64,000 bases of DNA from a beta proteobacterium AAP65. GTDB lineage: Bacteria > Pseudomonadota > Gammaproteobacteria > Burkholderiales > Burkholderiaceae_C. The notes beneath the pieces were generated by a model that was given only the letters and a program-made list of their open reading frames with translations, ran no database searches and was not told where the DNA came from. Numbering within the stretch: the stretch's first letter is position 1; each line of letters opens with the position of its first letter. This document shows, piece after piece, positions 46,235 through 54,719 of the stretch. The translations under genes were made by a program, and so were the position numbers. The stretch covers positions 124,001 through 188,000 of the forward strand of contig LJHW01000006.1 of NCBI GenBank assembly GCA_001295865.1, given 5' to 3'.

Positions 46235-47067
46235 AGGCCGCCTTGCGCCACCCGAGCTTCCTGCTCGGCGCGCTGCTCACGGCGCTGATGGTGGGCGCGG
46301 CCGCGCTCTCGCTGGTGTGGACGCCCTGGCCGCCCACCGCCTTGAACATCCCGCACAAGCTGCAAGGGCCCAGCGCCTCGCACTGGCTGGGCACCGACGC
46401 GCTGGGCCGCGATGTGCTGAGCCAGCTGCTGGTGGGCGCACAGAGCAGCATCGCCGTGGGCTTGATCGCCGTGGGCATCGGCATGGGCCTGGGCGTGGCG
46501 CTGGGCTGCGGGGCCGCGGCCCAGCGCGCGCAAGGCCGAGGCTGGGTGGACGGCGTGCTGATGCGCGCGGCCGACTTCACCTTCGCCTTCCCGGCGCTGC
46601 TCTCGGCCATTCTGCTGTCGGCCATCCACGGCCCGGGGCTGGTGACCAGCGTGGTGGCCATCGGCATCTTCAACATCCCGGTGTTCGCGCGCATCGCGCG
46701 CGGTGCGGCGGTGGCGGTGTGGGCGCGCGAGTACGTCACCGCGGCGCGCGTGGCCGGGCTCGGGCCCTGGGGCATCACGCGCGCGCACGTGCTGCCCAAC
46801 ATCGCCAGCCCGCTGATCGTGCAGGCCACCATCTCGTTTGCCACCGCCATCCTGGCCGAAGCCGCGCTCAGCTACCTGGGCCTGGGCACGCAGCCGCCGC
46901 AGCCGAGCTGGGGCCGCATGCTCAACGATGCGCAGACCCTGATGTTCGAAGCCCCGCTGCTGGCCGTGTGGCCGGGGGCGGCCATCATGCTGAGCGTGCT
47001 GGGCCTGAACCTGATGGGTGATGGCCTGCGCGACCTGCTCGACCCCCGGCTCAGCCGCCAGCGCTGA
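46231..47067 (+). CDS. Opp/Dpp-type ABC transporter permease (DppC-like)
   Basis: A 278-residue permease. Family marker HWLGTDALGRDVLSQLLVGAQSSIAVGL in the N-terminal third and the coupling loop REYVTAARVAGLGPWGITRAHVLPNIASPLIVQATISFATAILAEAALSYLGLG. Five to six membrane helices. Pairs with the preceding DppB-like protein. Twenty-three bp later a DsbA-like gene interrupts the expected permease-ATPase order. Confidence 0.92.
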   Translation: MKAALRHPSFLLGALLTALMVGAAALSLVWTPWPPTALNIPHKLQGPSASHWLGTDALGRDVLSQLLVGAQSSIAVGLIAVGIGMGLGVALGCGAAAQRAQGRGWVDGVLMRAADFTFAFPALLSAILLSAIHGPGLVTSVVAIGIFNIPVFARIARGAAVAVWAREYVTAARVAGLGPWGITRAHVLPNIASPLIVQATISFATAILAEAALSYLGLGTQPPQPSWGRMLNDAQTLMFEAPLLAVWPGAAIMLSVLGLNLMGDGLRDLLDPRLSRQR

Positions 47068-47090
47068 GCCTCACTTGTGTGAGAACGCCC

Positions 47091-47747
47091 ATGAGCACCC
47101 CCGTCCAGATCGACTTCGTTTCCGACATCGCCTGCCCCTGGTGCGCCGTGGGCCTGAACGCGCTGGAAGTGGCGCTGCAGCGCCTGGCGCCCGAGGTGCA
47201 GGCCACGCTGCACTTCCAGCCCTTCGAGCTGAACCCGCAGCTCGGCCCCGAGGGCGAAGACGCCGCCGAGCACCTGAAGGCCAAGTACGGCCTCAGCGAC
47301 GAGCAACTCGCGCAGAACCGCGCCAACATCCGCGCGCGCGGCGCCGCGGTGGGCTTCAGCTTCGGCGACCGGGCGCGCGTGTGGAACACCTTCGACGCCC
47401 ACCGGCTGCTGCACTGGGCGGCCGAGCCCGGCCAGCCCGAAGGTGCGCAGCGCGCGCTGAAACATGCATTGCTGCAGGTCTACCACGGCGATAACCGCAA
47501 CCCGGGTGACAACGCCGTGCTGCTGGAGATGGCTGCGAAGGTGGGCCTGGACACCACCGCCGCGGCCGAGGTGCTGCAAAGCGGCCGCTTTGCGGAAGAG
47601 GTGCGCGCGGCCGAGCACGATTGGCAGCAGGCCGGCATCCGATCGGTGCCGGCCATCGTCATCAACCGGCAGCACCTGATCTCGGGCGGGCAGCCGCCGG
47701 AAGTCTTCGAGCAGGCCTTGCGGCAGATCGCCGCCGGCACCGCCTGA
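47091..47747 (+). CDS. DsbA-family oxidoreductase (FrnE-like)
   Basis: A 218-residue cytosolic thioredoxin-fold protein with the active site CPWC in VSDIACPWCAVGLNALEV. The C-terminal part has GIRSVPAIVINRQHLISGGQPPEVF with the cis-Pro (VPA). No signal peptide, so it belongs to the FrnE/2-hydroxychromene isomerase-like group and not to periplasmic DsbA. ATG 47091 is used; the GTG at 47079 lacks support. Placed in the peptide-ABC operon between permeases and ATPases, with small gaps on both sides. Confidence 0.88.
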   Translation: MSTPVQIDFVSDIACPWCAVGLNALEVALQRLAPEVQATLHFQPFELNPQLGPEGEDAAEHLKAKYGLSDEQLAQNRANIRARGAAVGFSFGDRARVWNTFDAHRLLHWAAEPGQPEGAQRALKHALLQVYHGDNRNPGDNAVLLEMAAKVGLDTTAAAEVLQSGRFAEEVRAAEHDWQQAGIRSVPAIVINRQHLISGGQPPEVFEQALRQIAAGTA

Positions 47748-47759
47748 AGCGCGCGGCCC

Positions 47760-48275
47760 ATGCCCCGCAACATCGAGATCAAGGCGCGCATCGACAGCGT
47801 GGAGGCGCTGCGCCCGCGCGCCGAGGCGCTGGCCGGCGCACTGGCGGTGCTGATCGTTCAGGACGACAGCTTCTTCACCGTGCCGAACGGCCGCCTGAAG
47901 CTGCGCCAGTTCGAGGACGGCAGCGCTGAACTCATTCACTACCACCGTGCCGACAGCGTGGATGCCAAGGCCAGCGACTACGTGCGCGTGCCCGTGCCCG
48001 ACCCCGCCGCCTTGCGCGAGGCGCTGGCGCGTGCCTGCGGCCTGCAGGGCCGCGTGCGCAAGCAGCGCTGGCTGTGCCTGGTGGGCGCCACGCGCATCCA
48101 CATCGACCGCGTCGAAGGTCTGGGCGACTTCATGGAGCTCGAAGTGGTGCTGCAAGACGGCCAGAGCGATGCCGGGGGCCAGGCCACCGCCGAAGCCCTG
48201 ATGCAGCAGCTGGGGCTGGCGCAGGCCGAGCGTTTGGCCGGCGCCTACCTCGACCTGCTGGCCGCCACGGCCTGA
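47760..48275 (+). CDS. CYTH-domain protein (class IV adenylate cyclase / thiamine triphosphatase-like)
   Basis: A 171-residue protein that starts MPRNIEIKARID, containing the family ExExK-like motif (here EIKAR), followed by DDSFFTVPNGRLKLRQF and LIHYHRADSVDAKASDY with the basic and acidic residues of the triphosphate tunnel. CYTH enzymes hydrolyse or cyclise organic triphosphates. It belongs to the CyaB-like subgroup by length. Twelve bp after the FrnE-like gene, within the ABC operon; why it is there is unclear. Confidence 0.85.
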   Translation: MPRNIEIKARIDSVEALRPRAEALAGALAVLIVQDDSFFTVPNGRLKLRQFEDGSAELIHYHRADSVDAKASDYVRVPVPDPAALREALARACGLQGRVRKQRWLCLVGATRIHIDRVEGLGDFMELEVVLQDGQSDAGGQATAEALMQQLGLAQAERLAGAYLDLLAATA

Positions 48276-48299
48276 CACCACCGCTCCACGCCCTCTCCC

Positions 48300-49292
48300 G
48301 TGCCCCTGCTCGACGTTCAAGACCTGCGGCTCACGCTGCCCTCCGCCCAGGGCCCGGTGGCGGCGCTGCGCAGCCTGAGCTTCACGCTGGAACGCGGGCA
48401 GACGCTGGGCCTGATCGGCGAATCGGGCTGCGGCAAGAGCCTCACCGCGCTGGCGCTGATGGGCCTGCTGCCCGAAGGTGCGCAGCTGCAGGGTGCACTG
48501 CATTTCGACGGGCAGGATCTGGCGCAGCTGGATGAGCCCGCGTGGTGCCGCCTGCGCGGCCGGCGCATCGCGATGGTGTTTCAGGAGCCGATGACGGCGC
48601 TGAACCCGCTGCACACCATCGGCCGCCAGGTGGCCGAGCCGCTGCGGCTGCATCTGGGCTTGTCAGCCGGCGATGCGCTAGCGCGAGCGCTGGCGCTGCT
48701 GGAACGCGTGCAGCTGCCGCAGGCCGCGCAGCGGCTCGATGCCTACCCGCACCAGCTCAGCGGCGGCCAGCGCCAGCGCGTGGTGATCGCCATCGCGCTG
48801 GCCTGCGGCCCGGCGCTGCTGGTGGCCGACGAGCCCACCACCGCGCTCGACGCCACGCTGCAGCACGAGGTGCTGCAACTGCTGCTGCGCCTGGTGCAGG
48901 AAGACGGCATGGCGCTGCTGCTCATCAGCCACGCCCTCGCGCTCATGGCGCGCAGCGTGCAGCGCCTGGCGGTGATGTACGCCGGGACTTTCGTCGAGCA
49001 GGGCGCCACGGCGCAGGTGCTGGCGAACCCGGCGCACCCCTACACGCAAGGCCTGCTGGCGGCGCGGCCGCGGCTGGGCGCGGGGCACTCGCGGCCTGGG
49101 GGTGTGGTGGCGCCGCTCGCCACCATCCCGGGCCGCGTGCCGGCGTTGCACGAAATGCCGCCGGGTTGTGCCTTCGCGCCGCGTTGTGCGTACGCCGAGC
49201 CCGCCTGCCGCGGCGCCGTGCCACCGCTGCGCGATGTGAGCGCCGAAGGTTCCAGCTGGCAGGCCGCGTGCGTGCGGGTGGGTGGCGCATGA
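48300..49292 (+). CDS. Opp/Dpp-type ABC transporter ATP-binding protein (DppD-like)
   Basis: A 330-residue ATPase. Walker A GESGCGKSLTALALMG, the Q-loop MVFQEPMTALNPLHTIG, signature LSGGQRQRVVIAIALACGP, Walker B LLVADEPTTALD, H-loop LLISHALALM, where the usual Asp after His is replaced by Ala. The C-terminal oligopeptide domain with CAFAPRCAYAEPAC confirms an Opp/Dpp-type importer. Start is GTG (48300), 24 bp after the CYTH gene. Overlaps the next ATPase by ATGA. Confidence 0.92.
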   Translation: MPLLDVQDLRLTLPSAQGPVAALRSLSFTLERGQTLGLIGESGCGKSLTALALMGLLPEGAQLQGALHFDGQDLAQLDEPAWCRLRGRRIAMVFQEPMTALNPLHTIGRQVAEPLRLHLGLSAGDALARALALLERVQLPQAAQRLDAYPHQLSGGQRQRVVIAIALACGPALLVADEPTTALDATLQHEVLQLLLRLVQEDGMALLLISHALALMARSVQRLAVMYAGTFVEQGATAQVLANPAHPYTQGLLAARPRLGAGHSRPGGVVAPLATIPGRVPALHEMPPGCAFAPRCAYAEPACRGAVPPLRDVSAEGSSWQAACVRVGGA

Positions 49293-50083
49293 GCGACCCT
49301 GACTTGCTGCGCGCCGAAGGCCTCTCGCGCCGCTACACGCTGCCGCGGCCGGTGCCCTGGGCCGCCGCGCCGGTGGTGCAGGCGCTGCACGACGTGAGCT
49401 TCACGCTGGCCCCTGGCCGCAGCCTGGGGGTGGTGGGCGAATCGGGCTCGGGCAAAAGCACGCTGGCGCGGTTGGTGATGGCGCTGGAGCGCCCCACCGC
49501 CGGCCGCGTGTGGTTGGAGGGCCAAGACCTGCAGCAACTCGCGCCCGCCGAACTGCGCGCCACGCGGGCGAAGTTCCAGATGGTGTTCCAGGATCCGCAC
49601 GGCTCGCTGGACCCGCGCCGCACCGTGCTGCAGACCGTGGCCGAACCGCTGGCCGTGCTGCACCGCGCCAGCGTGTCTGAGCAGCGCGAGCGTGCCGCCG
49701 AAGCGCTGGCCGAGGTGGGCCTGGGCCCGGCGGACCTGCAACGCTACCCGCACGAGTTCAGCGGCGGCCAGCGCCAGCGCATCGCCATCGCGCGCGCGCT
49801 GATCACGCGGCCGCGGCTCATCGTGGCCGACGAACCCGTCAGTGCGCTCGATGTCAGCGTGCAGGCCCAGGTGCTGAACCTGCTGCAAGACCTGCAGCAG
49901 CGCCACGGCCTGAGTTATCTCTTCATCAGCCACGACCTCGCGGTGGTGGACCATGTGTGCCACGAGGTGCTGGTGCTGCACGAGGGCCGCGTGGTGGAGC
50001 AGGGGCCGACGGCGGAGGTCTTCAACGCGCCGCAACAGGCCTACACACGGCGCTTGATCGCGGCCGCCGCCGGCGGCGGCTGA
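49289..50083 (+). CDS. Opp/Dpp-type ABC transporter ATP-binding protein (DppF-like)
   Basis: A 264-residue ATPase with Walker A GESGSGKSTLARLVM, Q-loop MVFQDPHGSLDPRRTV, signature FSGGQRQRIAIARALITRP, Walker B LIVADEPVSALD and H-loop LFISHDLAVVDHV. It has the standard Asp in the H-loop that its partner lacks. It lacks the C-terminal cysteine-containing oligopeptide domain, ending at FNAPQQAYTRRL. No periplasmic binding protein gene is found before or after the operon. Confidence 0.93.
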   Translation: MSDPDLLRAEGLSRRYTLPRPVPWAAAPVVQALHDVSFTLAPGRSLGVVGESGSGKSTLARLVMALERPTAGRVWLEGQDLQQLAPAELRATRAKFQMVFQDPHGSLDPRRTVLQTVAEPLAVLHRASVSEQRERAAEALAEVGLGPADLQRYPHEFSGGQRQRIAIARALITRPRLIVADEPVSALDVSVQAQVLNLLQDLQQRHGLSYLFISHDLAVVDHVCHEVLVLHEGRVVEQGPTAEVFNAPQQAYTRRLIAAAAGGG

Positions 50084-50134
50084 GCTTCTGTCGCACGCGC
50101 TGACAATGTCAGGCCTGCCCTGCCTGGAGCTTGC

Positions 50135-50611
50135 ATGAGCCGCGCCACCATCGAACGTTTCTACGCTGCCTTCGCGCAACTCGACGGCGAGGCCATGCAG
50201 GCCTGCTACGCGCCCGACGCGCGTTTCGACGACGAAGCCTTTTCGTTGCAGGGCGCCGATCAGATCGGCGGCATGTGGCGCATGCTGTGCACGGCCACGA
50301 AGTCCAAACCCGAGAGCCGCGCGCACTGGCAGTTGGCGGTGAGCCAGATCACCGATCGCAGCGCGCACTGGGAGGCGCACTACCTCTTCTCGGCCACGGG
50401 CCGGCAGGTGATCAACCGCATCGATGCGGCTTTCGAGTTCGACGCACAGGGCCGCATCACGCGCCACCGCGACCGTTTCGACTTCTGGGCCTGGTCGCGC
50501 CAGGCCCTGGGCACACCGGGCCTGCTGCTGGGCTGGACGCCCATGCTGCGCAAGAAGGTCCGCGCCACCGCGGCGCAGAACCTGGCGCGTTTCATGGCCG
50601 GGCCGCGCTGA
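50135..50611 (+). CDS. nuclear transport factor 2 (SnoaL-like) family protein
   Basis: A 158-residue cone-shaped-barrel protein: ATIERFYAAFAQLDGEAMQACYAPDARFDDEAF, ADQIGGMWRMLC, and INRIDAAFEFDAQGRITRHRDRFDFWAWSRQALG. The pattern is that of NTF2-like enzymes or binding proteins. No specific function can be given. It is 51 bp after the ABC operon and may be part of it. Confidence 0.85.
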   Translation: MSRATIERFYAAFAQLDGEAMQACYAPDARFDDEAFSLQGADQIGGMWRMLCTATKSKPESRAHWQLAVSQITDRSAHWEAHYLFSATGRQVINRIDAAFEFDAQGRITRHRDRFDFWAWSRQALGTPGLLLGWTPMLRKKVRATAAQNLARFMAGPR

Positions 50612-50664
50612 GGGCTGGCCACGCAGCCACCAGGCCTGTCATCGCAGCGCGCTACATTCGCGCC

Positions 50665-52017
50665 ATGGCCCACCCCGACGCGCGCGGCAACCCCTGCAGC
50701 AGCTCGAGCCTGCCTGCCCGTGAGGCGGCCGAGCAGGCGCTGTGGCGCTTGATGTCCTTCTACGACACGCCGCTGGCCGACCTCGACGCGGCCATGGCCG
50801 CCGACCCCGCCTGGGCCTTGCCGCACGTGATGAAGGCCGGCTTCCTGCTGAGCTTGACCGAGCCTGCGCTGGCGCGCGAGGCCGACGCCCACCTCTCGCA
50901 CGCCCGAGCGCTGGCCCGCCACGGCACGCCACGCGAGCGGGCTCACTTGCAGGCCGTGCAGCTGGTGCTGGAGGGGCGCTGGCACGCCGCCTGCCGCGTG
51001 TGGGACGAACTGCTCATCGAACACCCGCGCGACGCGTTGGCGCTGCAGTGGGTGCAGCTCTGGGATTTCTACCGCGGTGACGCCCACGGCCTGCGCGCGC
51101 GCCCTGCGCGCGTGCTGCCGGCCTGGGACGAAGCCGACCCGCTCTACGCCCACGTGCTGGCCTTGCACGCCTTCGGCCTGGAAGAGAACAACCTCTACCC
51201 GCAGGCCGAAGAAGCCGGCCGCCGCGCGCTGGCCGGCAACCCGCGTGTGCCCTGGGCCGTGCACGCGGTGGCGCACGTGATGGAGATGCAGGGCCGCTTC
51301 GAAGAAGGTTCGGCCTGGCTGCGCCAGCACCAGGCGCAGTGGGCCGAGGGCAACGGCTTCGCCGGCCACCTGTGGTGGCACAAGAGCCTCTTCCGCCTGG
51401 AGGCGCTGGACATCAAGGGCGTGCTGCGCCTGGTGGACGCCCACCTCAGCGGCGACGCATTGCAGATCACGCTGCAGCGCGTGGACGCCGCGGCGCTGCT
51501 GTGGCGCTTGCACCTGCTGGGTGAAGACGTCAGCGCGCACGCCGCCGGTGTGCTGGCCGGCTGGGCCTTGGGTGAAGGCTGTGCCGGCGACTACGCCTTC
51601 AACGATGTGCACGCCGTGGTCACGATGGTGGCCGCTGGCGCTCACGCCCAGGCCGAGGCCTGGGTGGCGCGCTGCGCAGAACGGGCCTTGGGCGCCGAAG
51701 ATGCGCGCCGCACCAACCACCTGATGGCGCGTGAAGTGGGCCTGCCGCTGATGCGCGGCCTGCTCGCCTACGCCCGCGGCGATGCCGATGCCGCCGTCGA
51801 CCTGATCTACCCGGTGCGCAGCGGCGCGCAGCGCTTTGGCGGCAGCCACGCGCAGCGCGACCTCATCGACCAGACCCTGCTCGCAGCGGCCGCCCTGGGC
51901 CAGCGCCGCGCGCTCGGCCGCGCACTGATCAACGAACGCTGCATGGCCAAGCCCGTGACGCCGCTCACGCGGCATTGGCTCGAGAAGCTCTCGCTGTCTG
52001 AGGCTGCGCAGGCCTGA
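50665..52017 (+). CDS. TPR-repeat protein (TTC38-like)
   Basis: A 450-residue cytosolic helical-repeat protein. Repeats include FYDTPLADLDAAMAADPAWALPHVMKAGFLLSLTEP, LYAHVLALHAFGLEENNLYPQAEEAGRRAL, and VPWAVHAVAHVMEMQGRFEEGSAWL, with GFAGHLWWHKSLFRLEALD. This matches the tetratricopeptide repeat protein 38 group. Function not known; likely a protein-interaction scaffold. Convergent with the GST gene. Confidence 0.88.
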   Translation: MAHPDARGNPCSSSSLPAREAAEQALWRLMSFYDTPLADLDAAMAADPAWALPHVMKAGFLLSLTEPALAREADAHLSHARALARHGTPRERAHLQAVQLVLEGRWHAACRVWDELLIEHPRDALALQWVQLWDFYRGDAHGLRARPARVLPAWDEADPLYAHVLALHAFGLEENNLYPQAEEAGRRALAGNPRVPWAVHAVAHVMEMQGRFEEGSAWLRQHQAQWAEGNGFAGHLWWHKSLFRLEALDIKGVLRLVDAHLSGDALQITLQRVDAAALLWRLHLLGEDVSAHAAGVLAGWALGEGCAGDYAFNDVHAVVTMVAAGAHAQAEAWVARCAERALGAEDARRTNHLMAREVGLPLMRGLLAYARGDADAAVDLIYPVRSGAQRFGGSHAQRDLIDQTLLAAAALGQRRALGRALINERCMAKPVTPLTRHWLEKLSLSEAAQA

Positions 52018-52024
52018 GCTTGCG

Positions 52025-52040
52025 CTGGGTTCAGACCCAG
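52025..52040. terminator. short convergent hairpin at the GST stop
   Basis: CTGGGT (52025-52030), loop TCAG and ACCCAG (52035-52040). The GST stop codon lies in the loop. Weak as a terminator because no T-run follows. Confidence 0.35.
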
Positions 52041-52681
52041 GGCTGCGGCAGTTTCTCTTCCGCGATGGCGGCCTGCACCGCCGGCCGCGCCAGCACCCGC
52101 TGCAGGTAGGGGCCGATGTGCGGGTAGTCGCGCGCCGGCCGGCTGGCGAAGCCGCGTGTCCAGCGGCACAGCATGAAGACCAGCGGGTCCAGCGCGCTGT
52201 AGCCTGCGCCGGTGAACCAAGGGCCGCTGTGGCTGGCCAAGTGCGCGTCGATCTGCACCAGGCATTGCCCCACGCGGGCCTCGGCCGCGGCTTTCACCTC
52301 GGCGGCGCCGGCGGCGTTGCCTTCGGCGGCCATCCGCTCGGGGTAGTAGTAGTGGATCAGGGTGGCTTGCATCGTGTTGCTGGCCCAGAACATCCATTTG
52401 TAGAAATGCGCGCGCTCGGCGCTGCCCAGGGCCGGCGCCAGACCGGCGGCGGGGTGGGTGTCGGCCAGGTGCAGCAGGATGGCGGCGGTCTCGTAAAGCA
52501 CGAGATCGCCATCCACCAGCACCGGGATCAGCCCGTTGGGGTTGAGCCGCAGGTAGGCCGCGCTCTTGTGCGCGTTCTGGTCGCGGTCCACCAGCTGCAG
52601 CTGGAAGGGCGTGCCGATCTCGCGCAGCAGCACGTGGGGTGCAAAACTGGCGTTGCTGGGATAGTGGTGCAGGGTGATCAT
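52031..52681 (-). CDS. glutathione S-transferase family protein
   Basis: A 216-residue cytosolic GST. N-terminal thioredoxin-like domain: ITLHHYPSNASFAPHVLLREIGTPFQLQLVD and the glutathione-binding GLIPVLVDGDLVLYETAAILLHLAD (cis-Pro and the Glu-Thr/Ser motif). The C-terminal helical domain ends VLARPAVQAAIAEEKLP. ATG 52681 is used; the longer frame from 52747 overlaps the divergent OsmC region. Substrate unknown; stress-gene neighbours suggest detoxification. Confidence 0.9.
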   Translation of the reverse strand: MITLHHYPSNASFAPHVLLREIGTPFQLQLVDRDQNAHKSAAYLRLNPNGLIPVLVDGDLVLYETAAILLHLADTHPAAGLAPALGSAERAHFYKWMFWASNTMQATLIHYYYPERMAAEGNAAGAAEVKAAAEARVGQCLVQIDAHLASHSGPWFTGAGYSALDPLVFMLCRWTRGFASRPARDYPHIGPYLQRVLARPAVQAAIAEEKLPQPWV

Positions 52682-52739
52682 GGGTGCGGATGCTAGGCCC
52701 GTGGCAGCATGCGCAGCTGTTGTTTGCATCGAATCCCGC

Positions 52740-53213
52740 ATGTCCACCTACACCGCTCACTTGCGCTGGCAGCGCACGGCCGGCGAAACCTTCACCGACC
52801 AGCGCTACAGCCGCCGCCACACCCTGCAGTTCGACGGCGGCGTGGTGCTGCCGGCTTCGTCGGCGCCTTCGTCTGTGCCCTTGCCGTACTCCGACGCCAG
52901 CGCCGTCGACCCCGAAGAGCTGTTCGTCGCCTCGCTCTCCAGCTGCCACATGCTGTGGTTCCTGAGCCTGGCGGCGGCCCAGGGCCACGTGGTGGACCAC
53001 TACGAAGACGCGGCCGAAGGCCTGCTGGCCCGCGACGCCGAGCAGCGCCTGGCCATGACGCAGGTGACGCTGCGCCCGTCTGTGGCCTTCGCCGCGCCCG
53101 TGCCTGACGAGGCTGCCGTGGCCGCGCTGCACCACGCCGCGCACGAGCGCTGCTTCATCGCCAACTCGGTGAAAACAGAGGTGCGCGTGCTGCCGCAAGA
53201 GGCCCAGCGATGA
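52740..53213 (+). CDS. OsmC family protein
   Basis: A 157-residue peroxidase-fold protein: YTAHLRWQRTAGETFTDQRYSRRHTLQFDGGVVLPASS, then the active-site cysteine in DPEELFVASLSSCHMLWFL, and a second cysteine in HERCFIANSVKTEV. OsmC/Ohr proteins reduce organic hydroperoxides. The second Cys is in the expected place. Overlaps the GNAT gene by ATGA. Divergent from GST with 58 bp between. Confidence 0.9.
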   Translation: MSTYTAHLRWQRTAGETFTDQRYSRRHTLQFDGGVVLPASSAPSSVPLPYSDASAVDPEELFVASLSSCHMLWFLSLAAAQGHVVDHYEDAAEGLLARDAEQRLAMTQVTLRPSVAFAAPVPDEAAVAALHHAAHERCFIANSVKTEVRVLPQEAQR

Positions 53214-53749
53214 GCGCCGTGCCGACCCTGAGCACCCCGCGACTGCGCCTGCGCGGCTTCACCGCGCACGACCTCGACACCTGGGCCGGCGTGTGCGCCG
53301 ACGCCGAGGTGATGCAGCACATCGGTGCCGGCGGCCCGGTGGGCCGCGATGCCGCCTGGCGCCACCTGGCGCTTTACCTTGGCCAGTGGGCGATGCGCGG
53401 GTATGGCGTGTGGGCCGTGGAGCTTCGCGCCGAGCGCCGCCTCATCGGCAGCGTGGGCGTGCTGCACCCCGAGGGCTGGCCGGGCATGGAGCTGAGCTGG
53501 CTGCTGGCGCGCGACGCCTGGGGCCAGGGTTATGCGCGCGAGGCCGCGCTGGCCGCGCGCAGCTTCAGCCGCGACGCGCTGGGCGTGGGCGAGCTCATCA
53601 GCCTGATCCGCCCCGACAACACACGCTCCCTCAGGCTGGCCGAAACCCTGGGTGCGGTGAACACCGGGCCCATCGAGTTCATGGGTGCGAGCGCGCTGCG
53701 TTACCTGCACCCGGCCGCAGCGCCAGTGGCCGGTCGCCTGGGCGGCTGA
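53210..53749 (+). CDS. GNAT-family N-acetyltransferase (RimJ/RimL-like)
   Basis: A 179-residue protein: TLSTPRLRLRGFTAHDLDTWAGVCAD at the start, ELSWLLARDAWGQGYAREAALAARSF with the acetyl-CoA pyrophosphate loop, and LIRPDNTRSLRLAETLGAVNTGPIEFMG near the end. This is the Acetyltransf_3 pattern. The substrate is unknown. Translationally coupled to the OsmC gene. Confidence 0.9.
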   Translation: MSAVPTLSTPRLRLRGFTAHDLDTWAGVCADAEVMQHIGAGGPVGRDAAWRHLALYLGQWAMRGYGVWAVELRAERRLIGSVGVLHPEGWPGMELSWLLARDAWGQGYAREAALAARSFSRDALGVGELISLIRPDNTRSLRLAETLGAVNTGPIEFMGASALRYLHPAAAPVAGRLGG

Positions 53750-53810
53750 GCCCCCCCGGGTCTGCGGGCCCGGGGCTTGAAAGCGCGCCGGCCTGCGCCC
53801 AGATGGCCCG

Positions 53811-54665
53811 GTGAATGATTTGAATTCCTGGCTCGGGCCGGCGCTCTCTGCAGCGCTCTTTTTTGTCTTGCTGGCGGCCGTGGTGCTGGCCTGGCTGGCC
53901 GGGCCTGCGGCCTGGCGCGTGTGGCGCCGTGCGCGCATCCGCCGCCAGCCTTTCCCCAGCGCCTGGCGCGAGGTGCTGCGCCGGCGCATGCCGGCCTACG
54001 CGCGTTTGCCGCCGCACCTGCAGATGCAGCTGAAAAAGCACGTGCAGGTGCTGCTGGCCGAAAAGCCCTTCATCGGCTGCGCCGGCCTGGTGGTGACCGA
54101 CGAGATGCGCGTGCTGGTGGCCGCGCAGGCGGCGCTGCTGCTGCTCAACCGCGGCGCGGGTTACTTCCCCAACCTGCGCCAAGTGCTGCTCTACCCGGGG
54201 GCTTTTGTCGTGCAGCGCGCCGAGCCCGGCGAGGGCGGCCTGACGCACGAAACCCGCCGCGCGCTGGCTGGCGAATCGTGGCAGCAGGGTCAGGTGCTGC
54301 TGAGTTGGGACGATGTGCTGGCTGGCGCCGCCCACCCCGACGACGGCCACAACGTCGTCATCCACGAATTTGCGCACCAGCTCGACCAGGAACGCGGCCA
54401 CGCCAACGGCGCGCCCTGGCTGGGCCGGCGCGAGGGCTATGCGCGCTGGGCCGCCGTGTTGCAGCGTGAGTTCGACGCGTTGCGCGGGCGGTTGGCGCAG
54501 GGCCTGGTGGGTGTGATCGACCCTTATGCCGCCACCAACCCGGCTGAGTTCTTCGCGGTGGTCAGCGAACACTTCTTCGAACAGCCGCGTGCATTGGCCG
54601 CCGAACACCCGGCGCTTTACGCCGAGTTTGCACGGCTGTACCGCACCGACCCGCTGGCCTGGTAG
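53811..54665 (+). CDS. mtfA: M90-type zinc peptidase, MtfA-like, with N-terminal membrane anchor
   Basis: A 284-residue protein whose core matches MtfA (Mlc titration factor A): HLQMQLKKHVQVLLAEKPFIGCAGLVVTDEMRVLVAAQAALLLLN, YPGAFVV, the zinc motif HEFAHQ in VIHEFAHQLD (HExxH), and TNPAEFFAVVSEHFFEQP with the third ligand Glu region. It has an N-terminal membrane helix (LSAALFFVLLAAVVLAWLAG), often seen in betaproteobacterial MtfA. The start is GTG (53811); no better start fits. It ends 54 bp before the photolyase operon and may be co-transcribed with it. Confidence 0.88.
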   Translation: MNDLNSWLGPALSAALFFVLLAAVVLAWLAGPAAWRVWRRARIRRQPFPSAWREVLRRRMPAYARLPPHLQMQLKKHVQVLLAEKPFIGCAGLVVTDEMRVLVAAQAALLLLNRGAGYFPNLRQVLLYPGAFVVQRAEPGEGGLTHETRRALAGESWQQGQVLLSWDDVLAGAAHPDDGHNVVIHEFAHQLDQERGHANGAPWLGRREGYARWAAVLQREFDALRGRLAQGLVGVIDPYAATNPAEFFAVVSEHFFEQPRALAAEHPALYAEFARLYRTDPLAW

Positions 54666-54719
54666 GGCAAGCGCGGCCGCGCCGGCAGCGCGCGGCCCGC
54701 GCCACCAGAATGCCGCGCG

